Counted from the first letter of the stretch, positions 17,983-26,631 are shown. The stretch is 64,000 nucleotides of DNA from Chitinophagales bacterium (GCA_015654695.1 JAATGJ010000027.1:1-64000), one strand, 5' to 3'. Made by a program: numbers and translations. Notes: generated by a model not told the origin, from the sequence alone.

Positions 17983-18639
17983 TCACCTGTACCTGCCCTG
18001 GAACAGTCCGATATTCAGTCCCGCCCTGATGATGGGTGTCATCGTTATCCTTTGCTGAGATGGATTATTGGGGTTGTAAGTAACATTCACATAAGGAGAG
18101 TTCATATTCTTTAATACATCAAACAAAAGAGAGATATAATAAAAGGTAGAAGAACCTCTTTCCCTTCCCTGGGCAAAACCGCCGCCAAGTAGCAGGGAAC
18201 TGGCGCCGGTTGTTCGCGTCTCTGCAAGGTAACTGACACTTCCAGATGCGGGAATATATTTCAGGGTACTGAAATTATGCTCAAGTTGTCCCTGCACGAA
18301 TAAAAATTTAACCGGGTACAGGCGTGCAAATACTCCCGGACCATACACCGTTTGCCGGACCTTGTCATTATACTCATAGTAATCCCTGGCGCCACTATAC
18401 AAAAAATTAAAAGCAAGTCCTGCATCAGCCCAATCAGATAATTTATAACCAAATATGGGATTGGCACCCAGCAATGTCTGTCCATTGAAAAATGAAAGAG
18501 TGACACTACCGCCAGTAAACAAATTTTCTTTTTTAAATCCTTTTTCATTATCTCCTTCATCCTGGGCTGATAAAGTACAGGTGACCAATAAAAAAACGCT
18601 AAGCAGTAACCCAAATTTCTTCATACAATACATTTTCAT
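17983..18639 (-). CDS. Outer-membrane beta-barrel protein, unknown function
   Basis: 218 residues. Three in-frame ATGs occur at the 5' end (18639, 18633, 18624); the last gives MKKFGLLLSVFLLVTCTLSAQ, an ideal signal peptide, so the true start may be 18624. The mature protein is a series of amphipathic strands with aromatic ends (SVTLSFFNGQ, DAGLAFNFLYSG, VFARLYPVKFLFVQGQLEHNF) of the small OmpA/OmpW-like barrel type frequent in Bacteroidota. No enzymatic motif is present. It follows the small membrane protein gene after 8 bp in the same direction. Confidence 0.8.
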   Translation of the reverse strand: MKMYCMKKFGLLLSVFLLVTCTLSAQDEGDNEKGFKKENLFTGGSVTLSFFNGQTLLGANPIFGYKLSDWADAGLAFNFLYSGARDYYEYNDKVRQTVYGPGVFARLYPVKFLFVQGQLEHNFSTLKYIPASGSVSYLAETRTTGASSLLLGGGFAQGRERGSSTFYYISLLFDVLKNMNSPYVNVTYNPNNPSQQRITMTPIIRAGLNIGLFQGRYR

Positions 18640-18647
18640 TTAAAAAA

Positions 18648-19142
18648 TCATTCCAGTTCCTGTTGTTGCTTCCAGTCAAGCCCCAGGTCATCCGTTACTC
18701 TTTTCAGTGTTGGCGCTTTCAGCAACATGGCCGCGATCATTACTACTGTTATGATAAAAAGGAAATAATTTCCTGTCACAAAAAAAGCGACTATGCTGAA
18801 TAATGCCGGTACATCACACAAGGCAATATACCTGACCAACGAAAGCCGGTACTGGTTTAGTTTATCCGGTAAGGAAATTAAAGTTTCTTTAGCAACCGTT
18901 GTTCCTTTGTTGTATCCATTCATGGCGATGACCAGGCATATCGCTGCCAACCCGGCCGCGGCATATAAAAAGAAATGCGCATACTCCTTTGCCTCCGGCG
19001 CCAGGGAACCTTGCATATAGTTAATCACATTTACTATCAAACCAAAGAGCAGCACCCCGACTATGATAGCGCCAAAAATGATACGGATAGCCCGCAGCTC
19101 TTCTTTGGGTGTACCGGGTACCCTTGGTGGTTGATTATTCAT
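18648..19142 (-). CDS. Four-helix inner-membrane protein, unknown
   Basis: 164 residues with a short Pro-rich cytoplasmic N-terminus (NNQPPRVPGTPKEELRAIR) and four predicted transmembrane helices at about 24-46, 58-78, 101-122 and 126-146. I do not recognise the family. Its ATG overlaps the stop codon of the FAD-linked oxidase gene by 4 bp, so the two are translationally coupled, and the outer-membrane barrel gene follows 8 bp later. It could be a membrane partner of the oxidase, but that is only inferred from position. Confidence 0.75.
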   Translation of the reverse strand: MNNQPPRVPGTPKEELRAIRIIFGAIIVGVLLFGLIVNVINYMQGSLAPEAKEYAHFFLYAAAGLAAICLVIAMNGYNKGTTVAKETLISLPDKLNQYRLSLVRYIALCDVPALFSIVAFFVTGNYFLFIITVVMIAAMLLKAPTLKRVTDDLGLDWKQQQELE

Positions 19143-20554
19143 AGATCAAAAACTTTTCCTGCATTCAGTATATTATTCGGATCGAATAGTTTTTTAATTC
19201 CCCGCATCAGTTGAAGCTGTGTTTTATCAAATATAATATCCATATATTTTTTTTGTATAAGACCCACACCATGTTCACCGCTGATCGTTCCGCCCAGGCT
19301 TTTCACCAGTTCAAATAACGCCCGCAGGTTTTTTGTCATCCCAGGGTCACCATGACTATCAGCAGTGCCTTCTTTTTTAATACGTATATGCAGGTTGCCA
19401 TCCCCCGCATGGCCATAACATACTGCATGAAAATTATGCAGCCTGCCGAGTTCTTTCACACCTCTGATCAATGCCGGCAATTCCGCTCTTGGCACTACCG
19501 TATCTTCTTCAATAGTATAGCCGGCTAATTTAACTGCTTCCGCAGTACGACGGCGCAGCTTCCACAGTTCCGCTTTTTGCTGCGCATCATCGGCAAAGAA
19601 AATTTCCCCGCCTTCATATTCACCCATCAATGCGGCGATCTGCTCCATATCATGCATCAGCACATCCATATTATTACCATCCACTTCAATGATAAGGTGT
19701 GCGGCGATATCATCCGTTATTGGCACCGCAAAGCTATCCACCATTTTGCTGGTGATCTTCAAAGCATCTATTTCCACCAGTTCCAAACCACTTGGTGTAA
19801 ACCCTGCACGGAATATGGCGCTTACCGCTTCGCTTGCTTTTTCCAGCGAGACGAATGGCACGAGCATCAGCAGATCATATTTTGGCAATGGAATTAATTT
19901 CAATACGATCTTCGTTACAATACCCAGTGTGCCTTCACTGCCCACCACTAACTGGGTAAGGTTATAACCTGTCGAATTCTTTAATACATTAGCTCCTGTC
20001 CAGATGATTTCTCCTGTTGGTAAAACGATCTCCAGGTTCAATACATAATCTTTTACCACACCATATTTTACTGCTTTGGGGCCGCCACTGTTTGCAGCGA
20101 TATTACCGCCGATAAAACAGGAACCACGGCTACTGGGGTCAGGCGGGTAGAACAATCCTTTTTCTTTCACCGCGTTTTGCAATATTTCCGTGATCACTCC
20201 CGGCTCTGTTGTTACCTGCAGGTTTCGTTCATCTATATGCAGGATGGTATTCATTCTTTCCATGGAAAGTAATACTCCGCCCAGATGTGGCAGGGCGCCC
20301 CCGCTTAACCCTGTTCCAGCTCCCCGTGGTGTAACGGGTATGCGATCCCTGTTACATATTTTCATGATACTACTGATCTCTTCTGCTGTTCGTGGCTTGA
20401 TCACTATTTCAGGGAGAAAACGGAGTGTTTCCGTTTCATCATGTGAGTAATGCTGAAGCGATTCTTCATCAACAACAACATAAGATTCTCCCGCGATCTT
20501 TTTAAACGAGTCAATATGTTGCGAAGTAAGTTTTGTGTGAATTGCTATTTCCAT
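19139..20554 (-). CDS. FAD-linked oxidase, D-lactate/glycolate dehydrogenase type (GlcD-like)
   Basis: 471 residues, full length. The N-terminal FAD-binding type 4 domain has the pyrophosphate-binding RGAGTGLSGGALP loop (about 80-92) and SSRGSCFIGGNIAANSGG (about 140-157). The C-terminal FAD-linked oxidase domain includes CYGHAGDGNLHIRI and GGTISGEHGVGLIQKKY, where the histidines line the active site. It oxidises a 2-hydroxy acid such as D-lactate or glycolate to the keto acid, delivering electrons to the quinone pool; the exact substrate is not determined. It heads a three-gene minus-strand group with the membrane protein and the barrel. Confidence 0.93.
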   Translation of the reverse strand: MEIAIHTKLTSQHIDSFKKIAGESYVVVDEESLQHYSHDETETLRFLPEIVIKPRTAEEISSIMKICNRDRIPVTPRGAGTGLSGGALPHLGGVLLSMERMNTILHIDERNLQVTTEPGVITEILQNAVKEKGLFYPPDPSSRGSCFIGGNIAANSGGPKAVKYGVVKDYVLNLEIVLPTGEIIWTGANVLKNSTGYNLTQLVVGSEGTLGIVTKIVLKLIPLPKYDLLMLVPFVSLEKASEAVSAIFRAGFTPSGLELVEIDALKITSKMVDSFAVPITDDIAAHLIIEVDGNNMDVLMHDMEQIAALMGEYEGGEIFFADDAQQKAELWKLRRRTAEAVKLAGYTIEEDTVVPRAELPALIRGVKELGRLHNFHAVCYGHAGDGNLHIRIKKEGTADSHGDPGMTKNLRALFELVKSLGGTISGEHGVGLIQKKYMDIIFDKTQLQLMRGIKKLFDPNNILNAGKVFDL

Positions 20555-20758
20555 TGATCATACACTCTTTAGAGTTGTAAAAATCGGAAGAAATGAGGAA
20601 TTGAAGGTTGAAAGTTTGTTATAAATGAACCGGTTGATATTGCTCCCTTATCACTTCGACGGCGTGTGCGGCCACTGAATTCGCTTTTATGGCGGGTCGC
20701 GAGAGGTACTATTAAATTTCAAATAAATAAAGCTGTCTGATAGTAATTATACGATTTT

Positions 20759-20824
20759 CATACACTCGTCATACACTATCCATACTTCATCCATACACCA
20801 TCCGTATACCATCCCTACACACTT
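20759..20824. repeat. Six-unit 11-bp tandem repeat (CATACACCATC-like)
   Basis: Six successive 11-mers run without gaps: units start at 20759, 20770, 20781, 20792, 20803 and 20814. The consensus is close to CATACACCATC (GATGGTGTATG on the other strand); the first five keep an AnAC/TAC core and the last is most diverged. The period is one DNA helical turn. It lies between the FAD-oxidase gene and the intron 3' end. It has no spacer structure, so it is not a CRISPR array. Confidence 0.8.
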
Positions 20825-20977
20825 AATGTCGAAATGTGTAAAGTGATTTCAGTATGTAGACAGCCCTGCCTGGTTTCTTATTTTGTATCCGCCTTCGCTC
20901 ATACTTCCCTCTAAGATAAAATAATTCTTAATAGACGAAATACTGATTTGTTTTTAGTTATAGGCTTACAGGATAGA

Positions 20978-21019
20978 CAGTCCGCCGAGGCGGACTGATG
21001 CTTAGCTACAAGCTAAGCA
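20978..21019. repeat. Two adjacent perfect hairpins
   Basis: Hairpin one pairs CAGTCCGCC (20978-20986) with GGCGGACTG (20989-20997) around a 2-base gap. Hairpin two pairs TGCTTAGCT (20999-21007) with AGCTAAGCA (21011-21019) around ACA. Both stems are 9 bp and perfect. On the minus strand they lie about 45 bases beyond the intron 3' end, so before intron insertion they would have followed the lipoprotein gene at 23049. There is no T-tract, so a classical terminator is not supported. Confidence 0.8.
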
Positions 21020-21100
21020 CAACAACCCTAAAATTTTTATTTTCTTTATTGCTTTAGAAGAGTCGAGTAGGCAAGCGCATTTCAGCGCAAGCCGCTCACG

Positions 21101-21134
21101 GAACCGTGCTTGAAAGTCTCCCCTCACACGGCTC
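21101..21134 (-). ncRNA. Group II intron domain V
   Basis: On the minus strand the 34-nt element opens with GAGCCGTG and closes with CACGGTTC; these arms form an 8-bp stem with one G-U pair, and the AGC catalytic triad lies at positions 2-4. The length, arm sequence and placement just downstream of the RT stop codon are diagnostic of the catalytic core of group II introns. An adjacent stem with GCGC/GCGC and GGC/GCC pairings follows as domain VI. Confidence 0.92.
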
Positions 21135-21145
21135 TTGTTATTCAA

Positions 21146-22414
21146 TCATGTTAGTATTCCCTTGCGCCAGTGATAAAACAAATCAGGTGCGGCTTGCTGT
21201 ATGGCACGATACTTATCATACATTTTGGCTTTGCTGCTGATTCTATATTTATTCTTTATCCAACTTCGGATTAAAGTATTCAAATAATAGAATACCCGAT
21301 ACGCTTCATACCTGCTGTATTTCGTGTAATAATTCATCCAGCCCCTTATCTTGGGATTCAGTTGTTCCGCAAACCATTCCAAAGTCATATTGCTCCATCG
21401 TGTAACCAGTATCTCTCTCAGCGCTTTTCTGATATGCGCTTTTGCCTGATTGCTTATGCCTGCCATGAACACCACGAACCTTGTACCTATATCCCGTTGA
21501 CTTTTTATAGTTCGTGGTTGAAAACTGTAACTCAGAAAAGCAAAACTTTCGTTATCTCCTTTCCCTTTACGCTCATAGTTTTTACAATATACAATCTTTG
21601 TCTTTTCAGGATGCAATGTAAGGTCGTATGCTGCCATTCTGTTTTGCAACAGCAACAGCACCCTTTCTGCTTCTTCCTTACTGGCGCAATGAATAACTAT
21701 ATCGTCTGCATAGCGTTCAAACGGACATTGAGGACTACTTTCATCCATCCACTTATCAAAAGCATAATGCAAATAGAGATTAGCAAACAGCGGACTAACA
21801 ACTCCTCCTTGCGGAGTTCCTTTTGTTCTTCCTGCTATGCTTCCATCTTCCTGTTCTACGCCTGCCTTTAACCACCGTTCTGCATATAGCAACACCCACT
21901 TCTCCTGTGTATGCTTCTGCAGCATCTCCATTAGTATTGCATGGCTGATGTTATCAAAGAACCCTTTGATGTCAACATCTATCACCCATGAATACTTTCT
22001 GGTATTTTCCTGGCATTGAGCTAACGCATGATGTGCACTTCTGCCTGGCCTGTCACCAAAGGAACTATTGTGAAATAATGGTTCCAGATAAGGTTCTAAA
22101 TAATCTTTTACTACACCTTGTGCAATACGGTCGCTGACCGTAGGTATTCCTAATGGTCTTTTACCGCCTTGCTTCTTGGGAATAAATACCGTTCGTACCG
22201 GTGGTGGAAAGTAACTACCCGATGCCATGCGGTTCCAGATTTTGTACAGGTTGCCAGACAGGTTTTCATTGAACATTTCAATGCTCTGCCTGTCTATTCC
22301 TGCACTTCCATCTTTTGCAATTACTTTCAGATAGCTGTCATACACCATCCGTTTACTAACCGGCAATGACCTTGTCAGTTCTTCTGTCATCATCCTCTTT
22401 TTGAGTTGTTTCAA
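21146..22414 (-). CDS. ltrA: Group II intron reverse transcriptase/maturase (LtrA-like)
   Basis: 422 residues from a TTG start at 22414; an ATG at 22393 gives MMTEELTRSLP and is an alternative. RT blocks are complete: FIPKKQGGKRPLGIPTVSDR, VIDVDIKGFFDNISH (first catalytic Asp), TPQGGVVSPLFANLYLH and the RYADDIVIH active site. A maturase (X) domain follows with AHIRKALREIL and WMNYYTKYSRYEAY. No HNH endonuclease domain is present, so the protein is of the endonuclease-lacking kind, typically dependent on replication-fork or single-stranded targets. It lies in domain IV of the intron whose domain V begins 11 bases beyond the stop. No disabling change is seen. Confidence 0.95.
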   Translation of the reverse strand: MKQLKKRMMTEELTRSLPVSKRMVYDSYLKVIAKDGSAGIDRQSIEMFNENLSGNLYKIWNRMASGSYFPPPVRTVFIPKKQGGKRPLGIPTVSDRIAQGVVKDYLEPYLEPLFHNSSFGDRPGRSAHHALAQCQENTRKYSWVIDVDIKGFFDNISHAILMEMLQKHTQEKWVLLYAERWLKAGVEQEDGSIAGRTKGTPQGGVVSPLFANLYLHYAFDKWMDESSPQCPFERYADDIVIHCASKEEAERVLLLLQNRMAAYDLTLHPEKTKIVYCKNYERKGKGDNESFAFLSYSFQPRTIKSQRDIGTRFVVFMAGISNQAKAHIRKALREILVTRWSNMTLEWFAEQLNPKIRGWMNYYTKYSRYEAYRVFYYLNTLIRSWIKNKYRISSKAKMYDKYRAIQQAAPDLFYHWRKGILT

Positions 22415-23048
22415 AATACTGTGACTGAATAACCGAAGCCCTTCGCTCCATCCACCTTTCGGCGGACATCATCACTACTATGGCTTCGTCCGACGCTTCT
22501 TGTTGCTTCTCTCCGCCTGTGGCGGAAATTGAGTTGTCGTATGAACTGTATATCTTTTTGATGTACAGCCTTCCGATGAGTACCGGAATTCCGGCAAAGC
22601 TTTTTGCACATCAACAAGACAGCTTCCCACGTTCCATAAATAAGCCTGTGTAAAGTTCCTGCCGCCTTAATGCCGCCTGCCCTGTAACCAGTAATGAGGT
22701 CTTCCGTTACAATTTGTCCTATTCACTCGTAGAAAGAATGGTTTTGACAGGAAGGAGTTCTTTCGACACTTCTTCAGCGGTTCATTTTTATTCAGCTCCT
22801 TTACACTCACCTGACTTCTTACGAAGCCTTTTCCTTATCGTTCACTACCATAGCTTTTAACTACAGCAGCATAAGGTGGTTTGTACAATCCGCCTCAACA
22901 GCTTGTACGATAGGACGACTATCATCTTACTTACAGCATTTAAAGAACTATTCATTGATCTTTAATTCGTGGCACACCTAAGGAGAACCGGGCCACATAT
23001 CCGCACACAAAGTCATCTGACACTCGCCTGTGAAACGAGAAGACGATT

Positions 23049-23582
23049 TTACTCACATTGTTTATCGATTGTTTCCCCTAACTTTTTAAAATTATTTGCT
23101 GCAATTATCTTTATTTGATTTTGTAGGTCCTGCCAAGCCTTTTCAGAAACTTCACAAGAACGTTCAAGGTGGACAACTATAAAATCAGCCGAGAAAAACA
23201 TATTGTTATCCTTTCCAAATGGGCCATAATTACCCTCACGTATACTCAAAGCATTTAGGGAGTCAATAGATTTTATCACCAAAGATGGCGAAAAGCTATT
23301 CTTGTAATAATAAATCGCTATTTTAGAGAAAGGCATTGAAAAGTCAGCTTCGCTCTTTCCTTCACTTGTTGGCTTGAAAATATATCCGCTTGCGTGCAAA
23401 AAACTGGCTGAAAAAAATAACTCACTTCTGAGTTTGTCTTTTCTCTTGTAATATAATTTTTCGACTAGTGAAAAATCTTTCTGAAAAAAAGATAACACTT
23501 CCTTTTCAAAAGGTTTTTCATCCTGGCAACTGCCAATCATCAATGTTTGAAATAAACAGAAAATGGTTAAATAAATCTTCAT
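23049..23582 (-). CDS. Lipoprotein of unknown function, 5' neighbour of the group II intron
   Basis: 177 residues from the ATG at 23582; the frame is open 11 codons further, but this ATG gives a lipoprotein signal peptide (MKIYLTIFCLFQTLMIGSC) with Cys19. The mature protein is Lys/Glu/Ser-rich and ends with two helices (EVSEKAWQDLQNQIKIIAANN). No family is recognised. The stop codon is followed 40 bases later by the group II intron in the same orientation. The gene looks AT-rich compared with the operons around it, consistent with an accessory origin. Its complete C-terminus (KQCE, then TAA) indicates that the intron did not interrupt it. Confidence 0.65.
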   Translation of the reverse strand: MKIYLTIFCLFQTLMIGSCQDEKPFEKEVLSFFQKDFSLVEKLYYKRKDKLRSELFFSASFLHASGYIFKPTSEGKSEADFSMPFSKIAIYYYKNSFSPSLVIKSIDSLNALSIREGNYGPFGKDNNMFFSADFIVVHLERSCEVSEKAWQDLQNQIKIIAANNFKKLGETIDKQCE

Positions 23583-23635
23583 ACACAAGCAAAAATAGGC
23601 TCCCTCATTGTTCAAAAATACATACTAGTAATTCC

Positions 23636-23658
23636 GGTTCATGAGACACGAAACAAGG
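23636..23658. repeat. Short palindrome-like motif shared with 51749-51770
   Basis: GGTTC at 23636-23640 and CACGAAACA at 23647-23655 lie in an imperfect palindrome (TTC-a-TG / CA-c-GAA). The same two blocks at the same spacing occur at 51749-51770; 16 of 22 positions agree. It lies between two envelope genes and might be a small dispersed repeat. Confidence 0.4.
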
Positions 23659-23695
23659 CTGAGCAATAGCCATATTAATTGAATTACTAAACGAA

Positions 23696-24658
23696 TTATT
23701 TCCGTGATGTCTCAAAAGTTATTAATTGCTTATGCCAAAAAATTATTTTCTCGCCAAGCATGGTAGCAGGCACCCATACCGGCGAGGCGCTTACCACCCT
23801 TATCGCCTCTTCTGCGAGCTTCGGGTGTACCTCACCTTTATTGACTAACTGTGCATTTATAAGCCGGCCCCGCTCATTGATCATAAATGCGACTATCGCT
23901 GTTTGCGTTGCACTCTCTTCACCCTTAGGTATTTTGATATATTTAGCCCCTATTGTTGCATCAAGGTTTAGCTGCAAATATTTATTAAATCCTCCTCTCC
24001 CCGAGAATGTTGGCTGTGTGGTAACAGACTCAATCGAAAAAATTTTCTGTGGCAGTTTTGGCAAATCAAAAACATTTTTCTCTACCGGCCCTTGCTGCAG
24101 GCGGGTACAGGTATAGGATGTCGTATAGGATTCATTGTCTTCAAACGCTGAGAGGTATAAAGAAGATGTTTCCTTCGCAAAAACATCATAACGGCCGATC
24201 CTGTTATTTTTATCATACTCAGGGTTCATATACAGCGAAGGAGAATAATAATATTTCCGGGTAATGGCCTTTGTACGGATCGTTATTGGCCTGCACTCAA
24301 AGCCAGCTACGCTTTTTTTCTCTTCTGCTCTTGAAATATTCAGCACCGTACTTGTATCCGAGGAATAATCTACGTAGAATAATGTATCAATTCCCTTAAA
24401 CCTAAAATAAGCCTTTTCGTCTTTCGTAATAAGGTATATGTCTGTGATACCTGTAGATTGCCTGTAGTTGCCCTGCTTTATCATTACAGTCATGCTATCA
24501 CCAAGTGCCAGCATGTTTTTCCAGGCCTTGTCGCCAACCCCTTCGATCTTTGATTTTACATCCACTTTATATACCACAATTCCTTCGAATTCTTTTGCCT
24601 GGCCAAACATTGCAATACATACAATATTTGCCAATAGCCCGATAGCTGCTTTTCTCAT
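23696..24658 (-). CDS. Periplasmic protein with TonB-C-like end, unknown
   Basis: 320 residues. A signal peptide (LLANIVCIAMFGQ) is followed by a beta-rich domain (FEGIVVYKVDVKSKIEG, then AYFRFKGIDTLFYVDYSS, then KSVAGFECRPITIR) resembling the GLPGLI/DUF4412 type of Bacteroidota envelope proteins. The last 90 residues (TAIVAFMINERGRLINAQL and ASPVWVPATMLGEKI) look like the C-terminal domain of TonB-family proteins, although no N-terminal transmembrane anchor other than the signal sequence is seen. That combination suggests a soluble periplasmic protein. The gene is followed at a distance by the lipoprotein gene at 23049 and preceded by a barrel gene, all on the minus strand. Confidence 0.7.
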   Translation of the reverse strand: MRKAAIGLLANIVCIAMFGQAKEFEGIVVYKVDVKSKIEGVGDKAWKNMLALGDSMTVMIKQGNYRQSTGITDIYLITKDEKAYFRFKGIDTLFYVDYSSDTSTVLNISRAEEKKSVAGFECRPITIRTKAITRKYYYSPSLYMNPEYDKNNRIGRYDVFAKETSSLYLSAFEDNESYTTSYTCTRLQQGPVEKNVFDLPKLPQKIFSIESVTTQPTFSGRGGFNKYLQLNLDATIGAKYIKIPKGEESATQTAIVAFMINERGRLINAQLVNKGEVHPKLAEEAIRVVSASPVWVPATMLGEKIIFWHKQLITFETSRK

Positions 24659-24688
24659 TTTACTTATTTAATTATTGTACACTATTCA

Positions 24689-25228
24689 TCATTCATCGCG
24701 TTTTCTGAACAAATGAAAACTATATGCCACGCGGAATCCGATGGAGGAAACTGTATGATTGGTTCCCGCCATATCAGTTTCATATTTAAGCCCAAAGTTT
24801 AAATTATTCCCCCGCTGCCCTACCTCAATGGTATAACCAGCTTCACCAGCAACAGCTAACCCATCTCCATATGTGCCATCAGGTCCTTCGTTGCTAACTA
24901 CCCTGCAATAGCCCAGGGAAGGCTCAATATAAAAACCGGTTTTTGTTTCCTCACTAAAGATATACCTGAAACCAGCCTTAATAGAAATATAGGCTATCAC
25001 TGAATTTAGTTGAGAATTCCTGGATGGAAAATATGCAAAATCCAACAACTCAATCATAACACTCCTGTTGCCAATATCATTAAGAGGAATATCCCAATAT
25101 GCAAATGCTCCAAATCCCAATTTTGAATTACCGGAATTTTTGCCCACCATTTTAACAACAGAAAGCTGGGAATAAGCCATAAATGACATAAGACCCGCGA
25201 AACAAAAGAAAAGAACCCTTTTTCTCAT
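24689..25228 (-). CDS. Outer-membrane beta-barrel protein, unknown
   Basis: 179 residues. MRKRVLFFCFAGLMSFMAYSQ is a signal peptide; the rest has eight or so amphipathic strands (KLGFGAFAYWDIPL, AYISIKAGFRYIF, TGFYIEPSLGYCRVV, LAVAGEAGYTIEVG, LNFGLKYETDM, SIGFRVAYSFHLF) of a small OmpA/PorT-type barrel. The final strand ends with aromatic residues (FHLF) followed by a short tail, typical for barrel assembly. It is 30 bp upstream of the TonB-C-like gene, so the two probably form one transcript. Function is unknown. Confidence 0.75.
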   Translation of the reverse strand: MRKRVLFFCFAGLMSFMAYSQLSVVKMVGKNSGNSKLGFGAFAYWDIPLNDIGNRSVMIELLDFAYFPSRNSQLNSVIAYISIKAGFRYIFSEETKTGFYIEPSLGYCRVVSNEGPDGTYGDGLAVAGEAGYTIEVGQRGNNLNFGLKYETDMAGTNHTVSSIGFRVAYSFHLFRKRDE

Positions 25229-25584
25229 AATAATATTGTTTTATGAATTTATATATTACCTGCATAGTTGCTATTAATTACCCGGATACACGGCTGTTAA
25301 TACACCAGTTATCTTATTTGCCTTCAACACCAACGGCGTAAGACTTAAATCAAACAAAGAATAAATAAATGAAGAATTACGATTTCATTTCTGAAATCAT
25401 TGCAACTATCAGTACCTTAACAATAGGCATTATCAGAGGGAATAGTCCGGATATTCAATCAGAGGTATATGGTACAAGTTAGGAAAACATCTTTTGATAA
25501 ACCAAAACAATTCAATTAATATTTTACCGAAAAGAAAACCGGAATAAATCAGCAATTGAAAGATAAAAGTCCGGAGACATGTCA
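25229..25584. other. Gene-free spacer, nothing recognised
   Basis: About 355 bp between the small barrel gene and the PorP/SprF gene, both on the minus strand. No open frame of credible length, hairpin with a T-tract, tRNA or promoter with both boxes could be supported by eye. It presumably contains the promoter of the barrel gene. Confidence 0.5.
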
Positions 25585-26616
25585 CTAATTCTTAAAGCTC
25601 GGGCACATCCCATCGCGTTTGTTACCATTAAACTTGTCAAACACGCCTTGTTTGATCAGGGAGAATTCAAACGCACCCCTTGTATTGTTGTAATTGCGCA
25701 GGGTGGATATAGTAGCATCGTAAGTAAAACTGAACGTATAATCTTTAAGCCCCAGGCCGATCATGGGTATCACAGCATCACCGCTACGGTAATATAATCC
25801 GCCGATCAGTATTTTTTCTCCATCACCTGACAGATTGTAATGCGCATTAGCCCCCACCACCCATTCAGACGATTTGGCCTGCAGCGAAAAATAGGTATTG
25901 GGGTTAACGATCCACTGATCATTTAATTTAAAACTGCCATTGAGGAAAGCGGTATGCCTTACCGGTATCCGGTTGTCAATACCCGGTTCCGCATCAAAAA
26001 AAGATTCCCTCGGCCGGTTGATATGAAAAGAAGAAAACCCGGCATTGAGATAGGTATTCTCATTGGGGAAATAAGCGTAATTCAATCCCGCCTGTATATC
26101 CAGGTAATTGATACTGGAATAATCCAGCGATGCGGAAGTAGGCAGGTGGTTATCAAAAAAATGCCCATCGAACTGGTCAGGGAATTTAAGATTGGTAACA
26201 TTGATCTGCTTGCTGGCCCATCCTACATTAAATCCCAGGCTGAAAAGACTGGCAAGATTCAGTGTCTGGTGATAGGCTACTGAACCATATATCTTGGTGG
26301 AAGTAAGATTGCCGCTGCCCGCCACATCCCTCAATACAAGACCACCAATACCCATCCAGCTATTCTCCCGCTGCGCCACTTGTATATCGCCAAAAGCGCT
26401 CATTGTTTTGTAGGGTACAGACATGACAGAAGACCACTGGTTCCTGTAATTGACCCCAAGCCTGTAATCACCACCGGGAATAAAACCGGTATTGGCAGGA
26501 TTGGTACTAAGCGGTGAATTCATGAACTGGGAAAAATGAAAATCCTGGGAAAAGGAACAGGGTGCAAGGCACAAGGTGCAAGCAACAAATAACACTATTA
26601 TCTTAAAATATTTCAT
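25585..26616 (-). CDS. PorP/SprF-family T9SS outer-membrane protein, second copy
   Basis: 343 residues. A signal peptide (CTLCLAPCSFSQ) is followed by DFHFSQFMNSPLSTNPANTGF, the PorP/SprF opening signature, and the same alternating strand pattern as the paralogue at 5196-6230, ending near GAFEFSLIKQGVF. Sequence similarity to that copy is clear but far from identity (for example YRNQWSSVMSVPYKTMS against YRDQWNSVTNAYKTGS). Its neighbour upstream in the transcribed direction encodes a T9SS type B substrate, so a dedicated partner relationship is predicted. A purine-rich stretch lies shortly before the ATG and may be its ribosome binding site. Confidence 0.94.
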   Translation of the reverse strand: MKYFKIIVLFVACTLCLAPCSFSQDFHFSQFMNSPLSTNPANTGFIPGGDYRLGVNYRNQWSSVMSVPYKTMSAFGDIQVAQRENSWMGIGGLVLRDVAGSGNLTSTKIYGSVAYHQTLNLASLFSLGFNVGWASKQINVTNLKFPDQFDGHFFDNHLPTSASLDYSSINYLDIQAGLNYAYFPNENTYLNAGFSSFHINRPRESFFDAEPGIDNRIPVRHTAFLNGSFKLNDQWIVNPNTYFSLQAKSSEWVVGANAHYNLSGDGEKILIGGLYYRSGDAVIPMIGLGLKDYTFSFTYDATISTLRNYNNTRGAFEFSLIKQGVFDKFNGNKRDGMCPSFKN

Positions 26617-26631
26617 ACCTCTTTTCCTCCT

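Larger units (their letters stand above)
20555..21061. other. Gene-free accessory stretch next to the group II intron
   Basis: About 500 bp without a credible gene. It holds an 11-bp-period tandem repeat (20759-20824) and two adjacent hairpins (20978-21019), described separately. The part from 21061 back to 21020 would be the 3' flank of the intron on the minus strand. Nothing else, such as a tRNA or an attachment-site duplication, was recognised. Confidence 0.6.
21062..23008 (-). mobile_element. Group II intron with intact-looking RT ORF, about 1.95 kb
   Basis: The minus strand carries a retroelement with a start sequence matching GUGYG (GTGTGCGG, complement of 23001-23008; a second register GTGCG would start at 23006), about 600 bases of structured RNA, the RT gene, a 34-nt domain V at 21101-21134 and a domain VI-like stem at about 21067-21100. 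A candidate branch-point A lies seven bases from an end reading GAC at 21062. The 5' boundary is 40 bases beyond the stop codon of the gene at 23049-23582. The boundaries are predicted from consensus and could be off by a few bases; EBS/IBS pairings were not identified. Confidence 0.85.

Noticed and set aside
20759-20824. 11-bp repeats as CRISPR
   Set aside because: Units are contiguous with no spacers and are too short.
20978-21019. Twin hairpins as an intrinsic terminator
   Set aside because: No T-tract follows on either strand.
22411-22617. Minus-strand open frame upstream of the RT gene
   Set aside because: It lies in the structured RNA part of the group II intron; composition is basic and low complexity with no protein similarity.
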